Translations under genes and position numbers: made by a program
Shown here: positions 18,614 to 29,261 of the stretch, in pieces
How positions within the stretch are numbered: position 1 is the stretch's first letter
Layout: the number at the start of each line of letters is the position of its first letter
Origin: Paracoccaceae bacterium
Lineage (GTDB): Bacteria > Pseudomonadota > Alphaproteobacteria > Rhodobacterales > Rhodobacteraceae
NCBI GenBank assembly: GCA_022822495.1
Contig: JAJEBQ010000049.1
Coordinates: 62,001 to 126,000, forward strand
Length of the DNA: 64,000 nt
Direction: 5' to 3'
Notes under the pieces: generated by a model
Database searches by the model: none
Told to the model about the DNA's origin: nothing
Seen by the model: the letters and a program-made list of their open reading frames with translations, nothing else

Positions 18614-18678
18614 GTTAATCGAATCCTGGTCTAATCCGGGGTTAGTCTTGATATTACAGATAATTCTGCATCTCACAA

Positions 18679-19983
18679 TTACGCTGGGAGGCGTTCCATA
18701 ACAGGTTTGTACTCAAGGTTTACTTGTCCCATGTATTTTTGTCTTGGGCGTCCAATTTTTAGGGTTGGGTCGACAATCATTTCCTTCCATTGCGAAATCC
18801 ATCCCACTGTTCTGGAGAGAGCAAAAATTGGAGTAAACATTGAAGTCGGGAAACCAAGTGCATCAAGAATAATACCAGAATAAAAATCAACATTCGGGTA
18901 AAGTTTTCTTTGCTTGAAATACTCGTCTTCCAAAGCAATCCTTTCAAGCTCCTTAGCCACTTGTAGGATGGGTCTGTTCTTACTGTCCACGAGGTTAAGG
19001 ACAGAATCAGCCGATTTTTTCATTACATGAGCCCGAGGGTCAAAATTTTTGTACACCCTGTGACCAAAACCCATTAATCTAAATGGATCATTTTTGTCCT
19101 TGGCTTTTTTAAGATACTCTGGAATTTTATCTGGTGAACCAATCTCATGTAACATCATGAGACAGGCTTCGTTGGCACCACCATGGGCCGGCCCCCACAG
19201 ACAAGCTATACCGGCGGCAATACAGGCAAATGGATTTGCACCTGAAGATCCAGCCAAACGAACGGTAGATGTTGAGGCATTTTGCTCATGATCGGCATGA
19301 AGCATGAAAATGCGATCCATGGCCGTACTGATGATTTCATTGTTTTCGTATTTCTCGGGTGGCACCGAGAAGCACATCTTCAAAAAGTTTGATGAGTAAT
19401 CAAGATCATTGCTTGGGTACATATACGGTTGACCGATGGAATATTTGTAAGCCATCGCTACAATGGTGGGGAGTTTGGCAATCATTCTGATACATGCTAT
19501 TTCCCGCTGTTGTGGATCATTGATGTCAATTGAATCATGATAAAAGGCTGACAAGGCACCTACAACACCGGTAATAATGGCCATTGGGTGAGCATCCCTA
19601 CGGAACCCACGATAAAAGTTAATCAATTGTTCATGTACCATGGTGTGCATGGTGACGCGTTCTTCAAAACGAACCATTTCATCGTATGTTGGCAAATGAC
19701 CGTACAGTAACAAAAAGCATACCTCTAGAAAGTGAGAATGTTCAGCAAGGTCTTCGATACTGTAACCACGGTATTGCAGGATACCCTTTTCACCGTCAAT
19801 AAATGTTATATCTGAATGACAAGAGGCTGTAGAGGTAAATCCAGGATCATAGGTAAAAACATCTGCCTCTTTGTATAGGTTTCTGATATCAATAACATCT
19901 GGACCAGCCGTTGGAGACGTGATCGGAAATTTGTGTGTTTTTCCCTTGATATCCATAGTAACGAATCTATTGGCTTTAGTCAT
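18679..19983 (-). CDS. gltA: Citrate synthase (type II)
   Basis: Condenses acetyl-CoA and oxaloacetate at the entry of the TCA cycle. The 434-residue length and N-terminal beta domain ([15 protein letters not shown]) are those of the hexameric type II enzyme. Catalytic motifs: [40 protein letters not shown], and VDFYSGI with the aspartate. C-terminal end [14 protein letters not shown] is typical. Stands alone, between the small glnE neighbour and gltX, with a 226-bp upstream region. Confidence 0.97.
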   Translation of the reverse strand: MTKANRFVTMDIKGKTHKFPITSPTAGPDVIDIRNLYKEADVFTYDPGFTSTASCHSDITFIDGEKGILQYRGYSIEDLAEHSHFLEVCFLLLYGHLPTYDEMVRFEERVTMHTMVHEQLINFYRGFRRDAHPMAIITGVVGALSAFYHDSIDINDPQQREIACIRMIAKLPTIVAMAYKYSIGQPYMYPSNDLDYSSNFLKMCFSVPPEKYENNEIISTAMDRIFMLHADHEQNASTSTVRLAGSSGANPFACIAAGIACLWGPAHGGANEACLMMLHEIGSPDKIPEYLKKAKDKNDPFRLMGFGHRVYKNFDPRAHVMKKSADSVLNLVDSKNRPILQVAKELERIALEDEYFKQRKLYPNVDFYSGIILDALGFPTSMFTPIFALSRTVGWISQWKEMIVDPTLKIGRPRQKYMGQVNLEYKPVMERLPA

Positions 19984-20180
19984 GTAACCTCTTTGTAAAC
20001 TTGATCAACTTGGTAACTGAATATAAAAAAAATTGAAGTGGTTGTGCGTCTCGCTGAGCCAATTCAGTAGGGGCTGGGTTTTTGCCGTTACTTTGTAATT
20101 GGTCCTGAGGCTTCTATCAATTCGACTGTAATTAACAACCTGGCATCAATTTAACCAAGTAAAACCTTCTTGTCAAACAC

Positions 20181-20201
20181 ATTGCTTTTCGAAAAAGCAA
20201 T
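20181..20201 (-). terminator. Hairpin just past the gltX stop
   Basis: ATTGCTTTT (20181-20189) and AAAAGCAAT (20193-20201) form a perfect 9-bp stem with a 3-nt loop (CGA), 9 nt downstream of the gltX stop on the minus strand. The following bases (GTGTTTGAC) are only weakly U-rich, so this is a candidate, not a firm terminator. Confidence 0.45.
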
Positions 20202-20209
20202 TACGAGAA

Positions 20210-21643
20210 TTAATAGTCTGTCTGCATTAAATGCATTGAGGTACTAATTCTTTTTTGGCTTTCTTCCTTCCCTAGAATAATAAAGACATCAAAAACACTT
20301 GGCGAAACAGTTTTGCCTACCAAAGCAGCACGTAATGGCTGTAATATCTTTCCCAACCCCAACCCGCGTTCGGAACCGAAATTTGACGAATATTCTTCCA
20401 ACAATTGTCTCTTCCACTCAAGCGTAGTTAACCCATTCAAATATTCTTCAACCTGTTTCTGTGGTGTTTTAGTTAGTATCTTTAAACTTTTTTCATCATA
20501 ATGAACTTCATTGGTAATAACAAACTCCAACCCTTGCCAAACATCCAGGAGAGTTTTCGAACGAGACTGAATCAAGGGGAGAGCTTGGCTAACCTTTTCA
20601 TCTCGGTTTATGGGTATATTGTCGTAATTTCTGAACTTGGCAAATTTTATGAGTTCCTGATACAGGAAATCTGGATCCAGATGGGAAATATAGTGACCTG
20701 AAATCTGGTTAAGAATATTGGTATCTAAGCGAGATGGTGATTTACGCAAATCTTCCAATCGAAAATGTTCGACAGCCTGGTTCATGCTGAAATAGCTTTC
20801 AAAACCGTGACTCCAACCCAATTGAGCAAGGAAATTGCATATGGTTTCGGGGAGGTAACCCTTGTCCTGATAATATTCGGTACCGGTTGATCCTTCTCGC
20901 TTCGATAATTTCTTACCCTGCTCATTATGAATAAGTGGTACATGGGCAAATACCGGTAAATTCCAACCAAAAGCATCATAGATCAATTTTTGCTTAAATG
21001 TATTGGCCATATGGTCATCCCCTCTGATAATATGGGATACTTCCATATCGTGATCATCAACCACCACAGCAAAATTGTAGGTTGGTGTGCCATCAGAGCG
21101 GAGGATAATAAAATCATCTAATGAATCATTGTTAACGCTGATTTCCCCAAACACTTTATCCTGTATCGTTGATACGCCATTTTGAGGTGCTTTTAACCTT
21201 ATCGTATAAGGTGTATTTGGTTGTTGCTCAGCAGGCACATCTCGCCATGGGCTAACAAAGAATGTCGAGCCTCCTTTTTCTTTGGCCTCTTTTCGGAACT
21301 TTGTTATATCATCGGCTGTCGAAAAACATTTATAAGCCTTGCCATTTTGTAGCAACTCATAAGATTTAGCCAAATGAAATTCTTGTCGTGAGTATTGGCT
21401 TACCGGGGCGCCATCCCAATCAAGATTCAACCATTTCAAACTGGAAAGTATTTGCCTGGTTGCTTCATCTGTTGAGCGTTCACGATCAGTATCTTCAATA
21501 CGAAGTAAAAATCTGCCGTTATTTGCCCTTGCAAAAAGCCAGTTAAACAATGCCGTTCGAGCTCCCCCTATATGAAGATTTCCAGTGGGGGATGGTGCAA
21601 ACCTTGTTACTATTTTGGGTGTGGACACATTCATACCTATCAA
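20210..21643 (-). CDS. gltX: Glutamyl-tRNA synthetase
   Basis: Class I aminoacyl-tRNA synthetase charging tRNA-Glu (and possibly tRNA-Gln in organisms without GlnRS). In 477 residues the HIGH-type motif is FAPSPTGNLHIGGARTALFNW (about 13-33, written here in part) and the KMSKS-type motif is GKKLSKREGS (about 245-254). The anticodon-binding helical domain fills the C-terminal third. The start may be this ATG or the one three codons later. In many alphaproteobacteria lexA and comEC lie between moeA and gltX; here they are absent. Confidence 0.96.
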   Translation of the reverse strand: MIGMNVSTPKIVTRFAPSPTGNLHIGGARTALFNWLFARANNGRFLLRIEDTDRERSTDEATRQILSSLKWLNLDWDGAPVSQYSRQEFHLAKSYELLQNGKAYKCFSTADDITKFRKEAKEKGGSTFFVSPWRDVPAEQQPNTPYTIRLKAPQNGVSTIQDKVFGEISVNNDSLDDFIILRSDGTPTYNFAVVVDDHDMEVSHIIRGDDHMANTFKQKLIYDAFGWNLPVFAHVPLIHNEQGKKLSKREGSTGTEYYQDKGYLPETICNFLAQLGWSHGFESYFSMNQAVEHFRLEDLRKSPSRLDTNILNQISGHYISHLDPDFLYQELIKFAKFRNYDNIPINRDEKVSQALPLIQSRSKTLLDVWQGLEFVITNEVHYDEKSLKILTKTPQKQVEEYLNGLTTLEWKRQLLEEYSSNFGSERGLGLGKILQPLRAALVGKTVSPSVFDVFIILGKEESQKRISTSMHLMQTDY

Positions 21644-21722
21644 GATATTTTGGTAACCTGAATATATAGTAGATTTGATTTAGTATAAGGTAAGTCCTGA
21701 GTTAAATTGCATGCTTTCACAG

Positions 21723-22910
21723 TTAAAGTTCAATATACTCAACGATCTCACCAGCGTTACGAGGTTTGTCCAACCGCGGTCTGATAAGTAGGGCATTTGA
21801 TTCAAAAAAAGTTTTTAAAAGGGAACTGTCCTGTCGCTCTTGTGCTCTAATGGACGCATTACCAGCCGTACAGTCGACGACAGCCCGCATGAAATGTTCA
21901 CGGTTACCATTCCGCTTCAGTGCTTTTGCCAAGAGAGCTTTCTTTCGTGGGAGGCCAATTTTGGTCAACCCCATCATATATTGAATGGCCGGGATCAGAA
22001 AAATATAACCGCAAACCAAAGCCGAAACAGGATTGCCTGGCAATCCTATCAGTACTGATGATCCTTTATTGCCTGCAAATAGTGGTTTTCCTGGACGCAT
22101 GGCAATTTTATAGAATGACAATTCAAATCCCAGACTAGTGGCTGAATCCTTGACCAGATCATAATCGCCAACGGAGGCACCTCCAACAGTTACAATCAGG
22201 TCAGAATGCAAAGCAAGTCGTAAAGTCGTAGTAAGGGAATTTGTATTATCTTTGGCTATTGGCAATAGTCTCACTATCGCACCCATGTTTTCCAAAATAC
22301 TTTGTAGACCAAAAATATTGGATGCAACAATTTTGTCATTTGGGACTTTTGACCCAGGCATTACCAATTCATCACCAGTTGGTATTATGGCAACAATCGG
22401 CCTTTTCCTGACTTTAATTTCACCAGCATTCATGGCCGCGAGCAATGAAATCAAACTCGGTGTAATAAGTTGTGGTGCATTGATGCAAAACCCCTGTTTG
22501 AAATCACTACCAAGGGGGCGAATAAACGAATTGGATTCAAAGTTTTCATTTATTTTTATGGCTGAATCTAATACTTTAACATCTTCCTGAATGATGATTC
22601 TATCTGCCCCTTTGGGGATTGGTGCACCTGTATAGATACGAAATGCTTCGTTGGAGCCAACTTCTGCATCAGGTATTCCAGCACCGGCCGGTATAGTGCC
22701 AACAACCGTGAGAATGTTATTGGGTATGGCATCTTGAGCTTTGATGGCATATCCATCCATCGCCGAGGTATCAAAGGGAGGTTGATTTCGATCGGTTTGA
22801 ACATTCTCGGCCAACACGCGGTTGGTAGCCTGGGTGATAGATATTGTTTCTGAAGGAGTTTGACCCAAAAGGTTCGTTATGCGTATTGTCGCTTCCTTGA
22901 CCGATATCAT
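21723..22910 (-). CDS. moeA: Molybdopterin molybdenumtransferase MoeA
   Basis: Inserts molybdenum into adenylated molybdopterin. The 395-residue protein has the family order: N-terminal domain with [16 protein letters not shown] (about 39-54), [19 protein letters not shown], then the MoCF-like domain with [32 protein letters not shown] and [20 protein letters not shown], and a C-terminal domain. Last gene of the trp-moa run; its start overlaps the moaC stop by 4 bp. Confidence 0.96.
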   Translation of the reverse strand: MISVKEATIRITNLLGQTPSETISITQATNRVLAENVQTDRNQPPFDTSAMDGYAIKAQDAIPNNILTVVGTIPAGAGIPDAEVGSNEAFRIYTGAPIPKGADRIIIQEDVKVLDSAIKINENFESNSFIRPLGSDFKQGFCINAPQLITPSLISLLAAMNAGEIKVRKRPIVAIIPTGDELVMPGSKVPNDKIVASNIFGLQSILENMGAIVRLLPIAKDNTNSLTTTLRLALHSDLIVTVGGASVGDYDLVKDSATSLGFELSFYKIAMRPGKPLFAGNKGSSVLIGLPGNPVSALVCGYIFLIPAIQYMMGLTKIGLPRKKALLAKALKRNGNREHFMRAVVDCTAGNASIRAQERQDSSLLKTFFESNALLIRPRLDKPRNAGEIVEYIEL

Positions 22911-23383
22911 GAGGCTACAAAGGTACCCGACTTGCCACCCTCCTTGTAGGTGAGGTGGATATTGGTGATGATGACGCTCTTATCTACTGATTTTACCATA
23001 TCATAAATGGTCAAGGCGGCAGTAGAAACAGCAACCAGAGCTTCCATTTCGACACCTGTTTTTCCAACTGTGGATACCACTGCTTCTATGTCAATAGAAG
23101 ATAACTCATTTTGAATTTGAAATTCAATTTTAATGGAAGAGATCGGAATGGGATGACATAGAGGAATGGTTGAGGATGTGTTTTTGGCAGCCATTATACC
23201 AGCCAATCGCGCAACTCCAAGGACATCACCTTTAGCTATGTTATCAGATTTAATCAGTTCAAGTGTGTCCTGATTAACCGAAACCGCACCTCTGGCGATG
23301 GCAATACGCTTGGTTTCATCCTTGTCCGAAATATTGACCATATGGGCCTTACCCTCATCATTGAAATGTGTAAGTTTAGCCAT
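22907..23383 (-). CDS. moaC: Cyclic pyranopterin monophosphate synthase MoaC
   Basis: Second step of molybdenum cofactor synthesis. From the chosen start the protein has 158 residues, the normal size. Motifs: [18 protein letters not shown] at the N-terminus, [23 protein letters not shown] (partial), and [30 protein letters not shown] (shown in part by TGVEMEAL). A longer frame from 23464 would add 27 residues lying inside trpC with no family similarity, so 23383, 4 bp after the trpC stop and with AAGGAA upstream, is preferred. Confidence 0.95.
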   Translation of the reverse strand: MAKLTHFNDEGKAHMVNISDKDETKRIAIARGAVSVNQDTLELIKSDNIAKGDVLGVARLAGIMAAKNTSSTIPLCHPIPISSIKIEFQIQNELSSIDIEAVVSTVGKTGVEMEALVAVSTAALTIYDMVKSVDKSVIITNIHLTYKEGGKSGTFVAS

Positions 23384-23387
23384 CGGA

Positions 23388-24200
23388 TTATGTTCCTTGA
23401 ATTGGATTGACAAGAAGGGCACGAGTTGCGGATACAATATCATCTTGTCGCATGAGACTTTCACCTATCAGAAAACTTCTGATACCATTGACAGCCATCG
23501 TATCCAAATCTACCTTAGTGAACAATCCGGATTCGGATATGACATGGATTCCCGAGGGAACCTCCTTTATTAATTCCAACGAAGTATCAAGTGTTACATT
23601 AAAATTATTCAGGTTTCTATTGTTTATCCCGATAAGGTTTGAATTCAATTTTAAAGCTCTTTCCAATTCAGGTAAATTGTGAACTTCCACCAGAACATCA
23701 ATACCAAGTTTAAGAGCGGTTTCTTTGAGCTCGCTAGCCAAAACATCATCTATCATGGCAAGAATTAAAAGTATGCAATCCGCACCTAGCGAACGGGCCT
23801 CTAGGACCTGATAAGGATCCAGCATAAAATCCTTGCGAAGGGTAGGAAGCAAAATAGCTTCAGAGATCTCCTTCAAGTATTGCCCTTTTCCTTGAAAACT
23901 TGGGAAATCAGTAAGAATGGAAATACAGCTGGCACCTCCTGCTTCGAAAGCCTTGGCTAATTGAACCGGATTAAAATCCTTCCTTATAATACCCTTGGAA
24001 GGGCTTGCCTTCTTGACTTCAGCAACCAAACCATAACCCTCACTCGTTGCTGCGATGAGTGTATTGCGAAAACCTTTGGGAGATTTTTGTGTCTTAATTA
24101 AACTTTCCAGGGAACTGAGGTCGTGCAGGGCTTTCAGTTTCTTTATTTCTTCAACCTTATAAGATCGAATTTTGTCAAGTATGGAACTCACAACTTTCAA
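23388..24200 (-). CDS. trpC: Indole-3-glycerol phosphate synthase
   Basis: Closes the indole ring in tryptophan synthesis. TIM barrel of 270 residues with [15 protein letters not shown] (about 60-74), [52 protein letters not shown] and [13 protein letters not shown], all typical of TrpC. A monofunctional enzyme, not fused to TrpF. Overlaps trpD by 4 bp (ATGA type), so the two are translationally coupled. Confidence 0.96.
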   Translation of the reverse strand: MKVVSSILDKIRSYKVEEIKKLKALHDLSSLESLIKTQKSPKGFRNTLIAATSEGYGLVAEVKKASPSKGIIRKDFNPVQLAKAFEAGGASCISILTDFPSFQGKGQYLKEISEAILLPTLRKDFMLDPYQVLEARSLGADCILLILAMIDDVLASELKETALKLGIDVLVEVHNLPELERALKLNSNLIGINNRNLNNFNVTLDTSLELIKEVPSGIHVISESGLFTKVDLDTMAVNGIRSFLIGESLMRQDDIVSATRALLVNPIQGT

Positions 24201-25207
24201 CTGTTCGTTATTGAGACAAGTTTATTAAGTTTTGATTTTGCTAAGCCGGAATCGATACTTTCCGAAGCTAATTTAACACCTTCTTTGAGGTTGTCACATT
24301 TACCGTTTATCAAAAGTGCACAACCTGCATTCAGCAAAACAGCGTCCCGGTAGGGCGAAAGTGTTCCTGCCAATAAATCGTTTATGGCCGCGGCATTAAC
24401 CTCAGGTCGACCACCTTTGATAGCTTCAAGTGGATGAACTGGCAAGCCTGCATCTTCTGGGTGGAGTGTCATTTCAGAAACCTTACCATTATGCAGTACA
24501 GCCACATGAGTTGGTCCAGATATTGAAACTTCATCAGTTCCATCTTCTCCATGAACCACCCAAGCTTCCTTGGTTCCAAGTTCCTTGAGAGTTAGAGCCA
24601 TAGGGAAAATCAATTCTTTGGCAAAGGCCCCGGTCAATTGATAGTTAACTTTAGCCGGGTTAGTTAAAGGTCCCAAAATATTGAAGATGGTTCTTGTACC
24701 CAATTCCTGTCTAACTGGCATGACATGTTTCATAGCCGGATGATGCATCGGGGCCATCATAAACCCGATACCAGCCTCCGCGATGGCTTTATTGACGGTA
24801 TCAGCACCAACCATGACTTCTATACCCAAGTGCGAGAGGGCATCGGCTGCACCGGACTTGGAAGAGAGGTTTCGGTTTCCATGTTTGGCAACGACAACAC
24901 CCGTACCAGCAACAACCAGAGCAGTAGCGGTGGATATGTTTAAAGTACCCCTACCATCTCCGCCAGTACCAACAATGTCCATGGCCCTCCTTGGAGCTTC
25001 GACAGCCAGACATTTGTTTCGCATAACCGTGGCAGCGGCGGCAAACTCATCAATGGCTTCACCGCGCATCTTCATGGCAATAAGCAGGCCAGTTATTTGA
25101 ACGGGTGAAACCTTGCCACTCATAATTTCTGTAAATGCGTACTCAGCTTGGTTTCTGGTTAAAGGCCCGTCACAGGCAGCTGAAATCAACTCTTTAAATG
25201 CAGTCAT
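24197..25207 (-). CDS. trpD: Anthranilate phosphoribosyltransferase
   Basis: Joins anthranilate to PRPP. The 336-residue protein shows the N-terminal helical domain ([13 protein letters not shown]), the glycine-rich PRPP loop [15 protein letters not shown] (about 80-94), [21 protein letters not shown] (in part), and [14 protein letters not shown]. Typical length. Lies 9 bp after trpG. Confidence 0.96.
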   Translation of the reverse strand: MTAFKELISAACDGPLTRNQAEYAFTEIMSGKVSPVQITGLLIAMKMRGEAIDEFAAAATVMRNKCLAVEAPRRAMDIVGTGGDGRGTLNISTATALVVAGTGVVVAKHGNRNLSSKSGAADALSHLGIEVMVGADTVNKAIAEAGIGFMMAPMHHPAMKHVMPVRQELGTRTIFNILGPLTNPAKVNYQLTGAFAKELIFPMALTLKELGTKEAWVVHGEDGTDEVSISGPTHVAVLHNGKVSEMTLHPEDAGLPVHPLEAIKGGRPEVNAAAINDLLAGTLSPYRDAVLLNAGCALLINGKCDNLKEGVKLASESIDSGLAKSKLNKLVSITNS

Positions 25208-25216
25208 AATGCTTAT

Positions 25217-25789
25217 TCAGTGTGTCATTTTCAAAAAATTATCGAGGATTCGCAATCCCTCCTTGGTTGCAATACTTTCGGGGTGAAACTGTACACCATG
25301 GATCGGTAGACTTTCATGATGAAGTCCCATTATGGTTCCATTTGTTAACCATCCATTGATTACAAGGCATGACGGAAGGGTAACTTTTTCTACTATCAGG
25401 GAATGATAACGTGTCGCAACTATCGGTGTGTCCAGGCCGGCAAGAACACCGGTGTTGTTATGCTGAATTTCACCCAATTTCCCGTGGACAATTTCGTCAT
25501 TGATTTTGGTGCGACCACCAAAAGCCACACCTATAACCTGATGACCAAGACAAACACCGAAAAGAGGTATCCCCGTTTTCGCTGCATCTTGGGTTAATTT
25601 GATACAGATTCCCGCTTTGGGGGGATCGCAGGGTCCGGGCGAGATAATGATCCCCTTGGGGTTTAGGGCGATAACTTTCTCTGAGGTAAGTTCATCGTTT
25701 CTGTAAACACTTACCCGAGCTCCCAGAATGCCAAGATATTGGACAAGGTTATAGGTAAAACTGTCATAATTATCGATTAATACATACAT
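25217..25789 (-). CDS. trpG: Anthranilate synthase component II (glutamine amidotransferase)
   Basis: Class I amidotransferase giving ammonia to TrpE. Of 190 residues, the oxyanion/nucleophile motif is PLFGVCLGHQ with Cys 80, and the His-Glu pair is in VQFHPES (about 169 and 171). SPGPCDP near 50-56 is also typical. As in many bacteria the same subunit could serve aminodeoxychorismate synthase (PabA); no second copy is visible in the window. A 91-bp gap separates it from trpE. Confidence 0.95.
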   Translation of the reverse strand: MYVLIDNYDSFTYNLVQYLGILGARVSVYRNDELTSEKVIALNPKGIIISPGPCDPPKAGICIKLTQDAAKTGIPLFGVCLGHQVIGVAFGGRTKINDEIVHGKLGEIQHNNTGVLAGLDTPIVATRYHSLIVEKVTLPSCLVINGWLTNGTIMGLHHESLPIHGVQFHPESIATKEGLRILDNFLKMTH

Positions 25790-25880
25790 CAGCCATCCAA
25801 TGGTTCAGGAGGTTTCTATTATTTTGATTCTAATTTACCGAAAACTGATTATAGTTAAATTTAAAATTATGTTGGGAAAT

Positions 25881-27389
25881 TTAGTCGTTTATTTCCGGTA
25901 TGAAATCGGGGGCAACCGCGGCAGCCTTACGTAAAGCCATAGATTTGGTTACAGTTTCCTGCCATTCCAGCTCCGGGTCGCTGTCAAAAACTATACCGCC
26001 GCCTGCTTGGATATACAGTTTGTTGTTTTTAATTACCGAAGTTCTCAACGCAATACATATGTCCATATCACCATTGGATGAAAAATATCCTACACCTCCG
26101 GCATAAACTCCACGTTTGGAACTTTCAAGTTCATCAATTATTTCCATTGCCCTGACCTTTGGTGCTCCTGAAACAGTACCTGCCGGCAAAGCAGCCATTA
26201 GGGCGGAAAGGGCATCCTCATCATCAGACAATTCACCCACTACGTTGGATACGATATGCATGACATGTGAATACCGCTCAATAACGAATTGTTCAGTTGG
26301 ATTTACAGTGCCAATTTTGGCCACACGCCCTACATCGTTTCTGCCCAAGTCCAACAACATCAAGTGCTCGGCCCTTTCCTTCTCGTTGGCAAGCAGATCA
26401 TCGGCCAGTCTTTGGTCCTCTTTTGGAGTTTTTCCTCGTGGGCTTGTCCCAGCCAAAGGACGGAGCGTTATTTCTTTATCTGAAACACGTACCAGAATTT
26501 CAGGGCTGGCTCCAATAACCTGAAACTCACCGAAATTGAAGAAGAACATGTAAGGGGAAGGGTTGGTTCTCCGAAGGGCTCGATAAAGCGAAATCGGTGG
26601 ATATGGAAAATCCAGGTTCCAGCGCTGGCTGGGAACAACCTGAAATATGTCACCTTCAATGATATATTGCTTGGACTTTTTAACAGCCGCCAAGAAATCG
26701 TCTTTTGAGGTTTCGCTTACCCAGTCAGCCGGTTTGACCGGCTGTGTATAATTAGGTGAATAATTGAAGGTTACATTTTGGAGTTTGTTCAATGTTTGTT
26801 CAAGACGCCTATAACCTTGTTTATAAGCTTTTTCTGCCTGCACCGATTCATTGAACCAAACAGGACAAACTAAAATCAATTCATCCAAAACTCCATCAAG
26901 TACAGCGATCAAGGACGGTCTAAGCAGGAGGGCATCAGGTGTGCCTATCGTATCGGGGTTAGTCAAGGGTAGGTTTTCTACCAATCTAACCATATCATAG
27001 GAAAGGTATCCAAATAAGCCTGCAGAACTCGCTGGTAGATGAGAAGGGAGGTCAATTTCACTTGCCTTGATCAGACAGCGTAATGATAAGAAAGGATCGT
27101 CATCGGTTGAGGTAATATCAGGTGATTGTTTAAATCCCTCCATCCAGGAAATACATGACGTCTTTCCATTACATTGCCAGATTAGATCTGGTTCCATGCC
27201 CAAAATGGAGTACCGACCTTTGTCTTCACCACCGGTTACAGATTCCAAAAGAAAACAATTATCCTTGTTAGCCAATTTCAAGAAAAGTGAAACGGGGGTT
27301 TCCAGGTCAGCTGGAATTTTGGCAAATAAAACTTGATTACTGCCTTTCCTGTATTGCTTATTGAATTGATCAAAAGAAGGGGTGATCAT
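25881..27389 (-). CDS. trpE: Anthranilate synthase component I
   Basis: Converts chorismate with ammonia to anthranilate. 502 residues; the N-terminal domain carries the LLESVTGGEDKGRYS tryptophan-feedback region (about 48-62), and the chorismate-binding domain has FQVVPSQRW, FFNFGEFQVIGASPEILVRV, RPLAGTSPRGKT, LDLGRNDVGRVA and SGAPKVRAMEII, IQAGGGIVFDSDPELEWQE. It begins 9 bp after the ppiD stop, so there is no room for a trp leader peptide or attenuator between them; control must lie upstream of ppiD or inside its coding sequence. Confidence 0.96.
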   Translation of the reverse strand: MITPSFDQFNKQYRKGSNQVLFAKIPADLETPVSLFLKLANKDNCFLLESVTGGEDKGRYSILGMEPDLIWQCNGKTSCISWMEGFKQSPDITSTDDDPFLSLRCLIKASEIDLPSHLPASSAGLFGYLSYDMVRLVENLPLTNPDTIGTPDALLLRPSLIAVLDGVLDELILVCPVWFNESVQAEKAYKQGYRRLEQTLNKLQNVTFNYSPNYTQPVKPADWVSETSKDDFLAAVKKSKQYIIEGDIFQVVPSQRWNLDFPYPPISLYRALRRTNPSPYMFFFNFGEFQVIGASPEILVRVSDKEITLRPLAGTSPRGKTPKEDQRLADDLLANEKERAEHLMLLDLGRNDVGRVAKIGTVNPTEQFVIERYSHVMHIVSNVVGELSDDEDALSALMAALPAGTVSGAPKVRAMEIIDELESSKRGVYAGGVGYFSSNGDMDICIALRTSVIKNNKLYIQAGGGIVFDSDPELEWQETVTKSMALRKAAAVAPDFIPEIND

Positions 27390-27398
27390 TATGCTTCT

Positions 27399-29261
27399 TT
27401 ATTGCAAATGAGAATGTACTGAATTTAATATCTCCTGGTTAATAATCAATTCCGACTTGCCTATTAAATTGATGGTATAGGAGGTTAAAATATCCCTGGA
27501 CAACCCATTTTTGATTTGGGATTCCACAAAAGAAAGATACCCGGTTACTTCTTCTGACTGCGTGTCTGCAGGAAGAATTTCATCAAGGATTACCAAGGCA
27601 ACACTGTTATCGTCACCTTCAACAACAGCACCTTTGGCAACAAATTCAATATTGAATACTTCGTTAACCAGATTTTGTGGTGCTGACTGAACCGTATCCA
27701 AACGCATTTTTTCTGTTTCCTGCAAGGGTTCGCCCAAACCTATTGTTCCAAATTTAGCACCTCCCTCCAAAGCTGCCAGATGATCCTCGGCCACCTTGAC
27801 TTTTTGCTTGGCTAGATCATCAGCTATCCACTCTTCCCTTACTTGTTCTTTGATACTTTCAAATGGCTGCAGAGTAGGAGGGATGATTTGATCAAGTCGC
27901 ATGGCAATGACACCACCATTTTCGAGTTCTATCAGTTCAGGAAAACTATCCTCATTAATTCCTGCAACAGTTTCACGGAAACTGGTAAATTCGGTTACCG
28001 GTTCATTGGACAGTTCATTGTATCTAATGGTTTCCAAGACAAGATCAGTTTCTTGGGACAATTCTTCGAGCGTTGCACCTGCTGCCAGCGAATCCTGATA
28101 AGATTCAAAATTACTTTGAATAGTTTCAACAGCAAGTTCAAAACTTCTATCTTGCATCAATTCTTCACGAGCATCTTCAAGGGAAGTTTCTTTTGCAGGA
28201 ATTATGCCGTTAATTCTGAAGAGGGCAGGTCCAACTGTTGATTGAATTGGGCCCAGAATGGTTAATTCTTCAGTCGAAAAAATCAAATCTGCTTCATCTT
28301 CGGAAAGATCGCTTCTACGAACCTCACCCAAATCGACATCCTCAATTCTTATACCGCTGTCAATAACAACCTGATCAAAGTCCGTATTGCCGGCATTTAT
28401 TTCTTCCAAGGCAAGATTAGCCTCTTCCGCGGTAGGAAAAACCAACCTGTCAACTATACGACTTTCTGGCCGTATGTATTCATCAATCCGTGCATCGTAT
28501 AGGGTTTGCAATTCATCATCAGAGATTGAAAATGTTGAAGAAATCATATCTGGTGTAAGCCATGCGTAAGTTATCTCCTGGGTGGTAGGAAGAGTAAAAT
28601 TATCAGGATTGTTATCATAAAATGCTTGCAGATCCGTATCTGTTGCCTGAGGTTCAGGGTTCTTCAACATGTTCTCAGTGATTTCAATCCAGCGAAAAGT
28701 CCTTCGATGAAAATTATATTCTATAAAATTATCCCAAAAAACGGCAGAAGGAACAAGGTCCGAAAACAAGGAACTGCTCAACAATCCTCGGGCAACTTCT
28801 TTTCTTATGACTTCATCAAATTCAGACCCCGACATGCCCAAATTCTCAAGGGTAAGATTGTAGACACCTGCATCAAATGCCCCATCAAAACCCTGGAAAC
28901 TCGGTTCATTTTTGATTCGCTCTAAAACCACAGGATCACCCACAGAAATTCCAATCTGATAAGCTTCATTATCCAAGGCAGCTGTCCTTGAAACCATACC
29001 TATAGCTTCTTGATCAGCACCGAGTGATATAGCGTCTTGAAATGTAAGTTGAGTGTTTATCCGCGAGGAAAGATTCCGAGTTGCCTCTTGCAAAGCCTGG
29101 TAATATTGATCAACGGTGATTTCTTCATCACCCACTGACCCTATTTTGTCTGCTATACCGGAGTAATTACCAATACCAAATCCCATTAATCCGAGGATCA
29201 ACAACCCCAGAAGAATCCATACGGGAACATTCATGGCTTTTTTACGAGAAATCTTTGCCAT
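27399..29261 (-). CDS. ppiD: PpiD-like membrane-anchored peptidyl-prolyl isomerase/chaperone
   Basis: Periplasm-facing folding factor. 620 residues with a short basic N-terminus, one membrane helix (about 14-31), then a SurA-N-like helical domain (about 35-190), a parvulin-like middle part (about 260-350, the LPTTQEITYAWL to LGPIQSTVGPALFRI region) and a long helical C-terminus. The parvulin active-site residues are poorly kept by eye, so it may be mainly a chaperone. ppiD directly upstream of trpE is a common alphaproteobacterial order; tpiA-secG, usually next, are missing and the accessory region begins instead. Confidence 0.9.
   Translation of the reverse strand: MAKISRKKAMNVPVWILLGLLILGLMGFGIGNYSGIADKIGSVGDEEITVDQYYQALQEATRNLSSRINTQLTFQDAISLGADQEAIGMVSRTAALDNEAYQIGISVGDPVVLERIKNEPSFQGFDGAFDAGVYNLTLENLGMSGSEFDEVIRKEVARGLLSSSLFSDLVPSAVFWDNFIEYNFHRRTFRWIEITENMLKNPEPQATDTDLQAFYDNNPDNFTLPTTQEITYAWLTPDMISSTFSISDDELQTLYDARIDEYIRPESRIVDRLVFPTAEEANLALEEINAGNTDFDQVVIDSGIRIEDVDLGEVRRSDLSEDEADLIFSTEELTILGPIQSTVGPALFRINGIIPAKETSLEDAREELMQDRSFELAVETIQSNFESYQDSLAAGATLEELSQETDLVLETIRYNELSNEPVTEFTSFRETVAGINEDSFPELIELENGGVIAMRLDQIIPPTLQPFESIKEQVREEWIADDLAKQKVKVAEDHLAALEGGAKFGTIGLGEPLQETEKMRLDTVQSAPQNLVNEVFNIEFVAKGAVVEGDDNSVALVILDEILPADTQSEEVTGYLSFVESQIKNGLSRDILTSYTINLIGKSELIINQEILNSVHSHLQ

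Noticed and set aside
23384-23464. Upstream start for moaC
   Set aside because: Would overlap trpC and add residues absent from the MoaC family.
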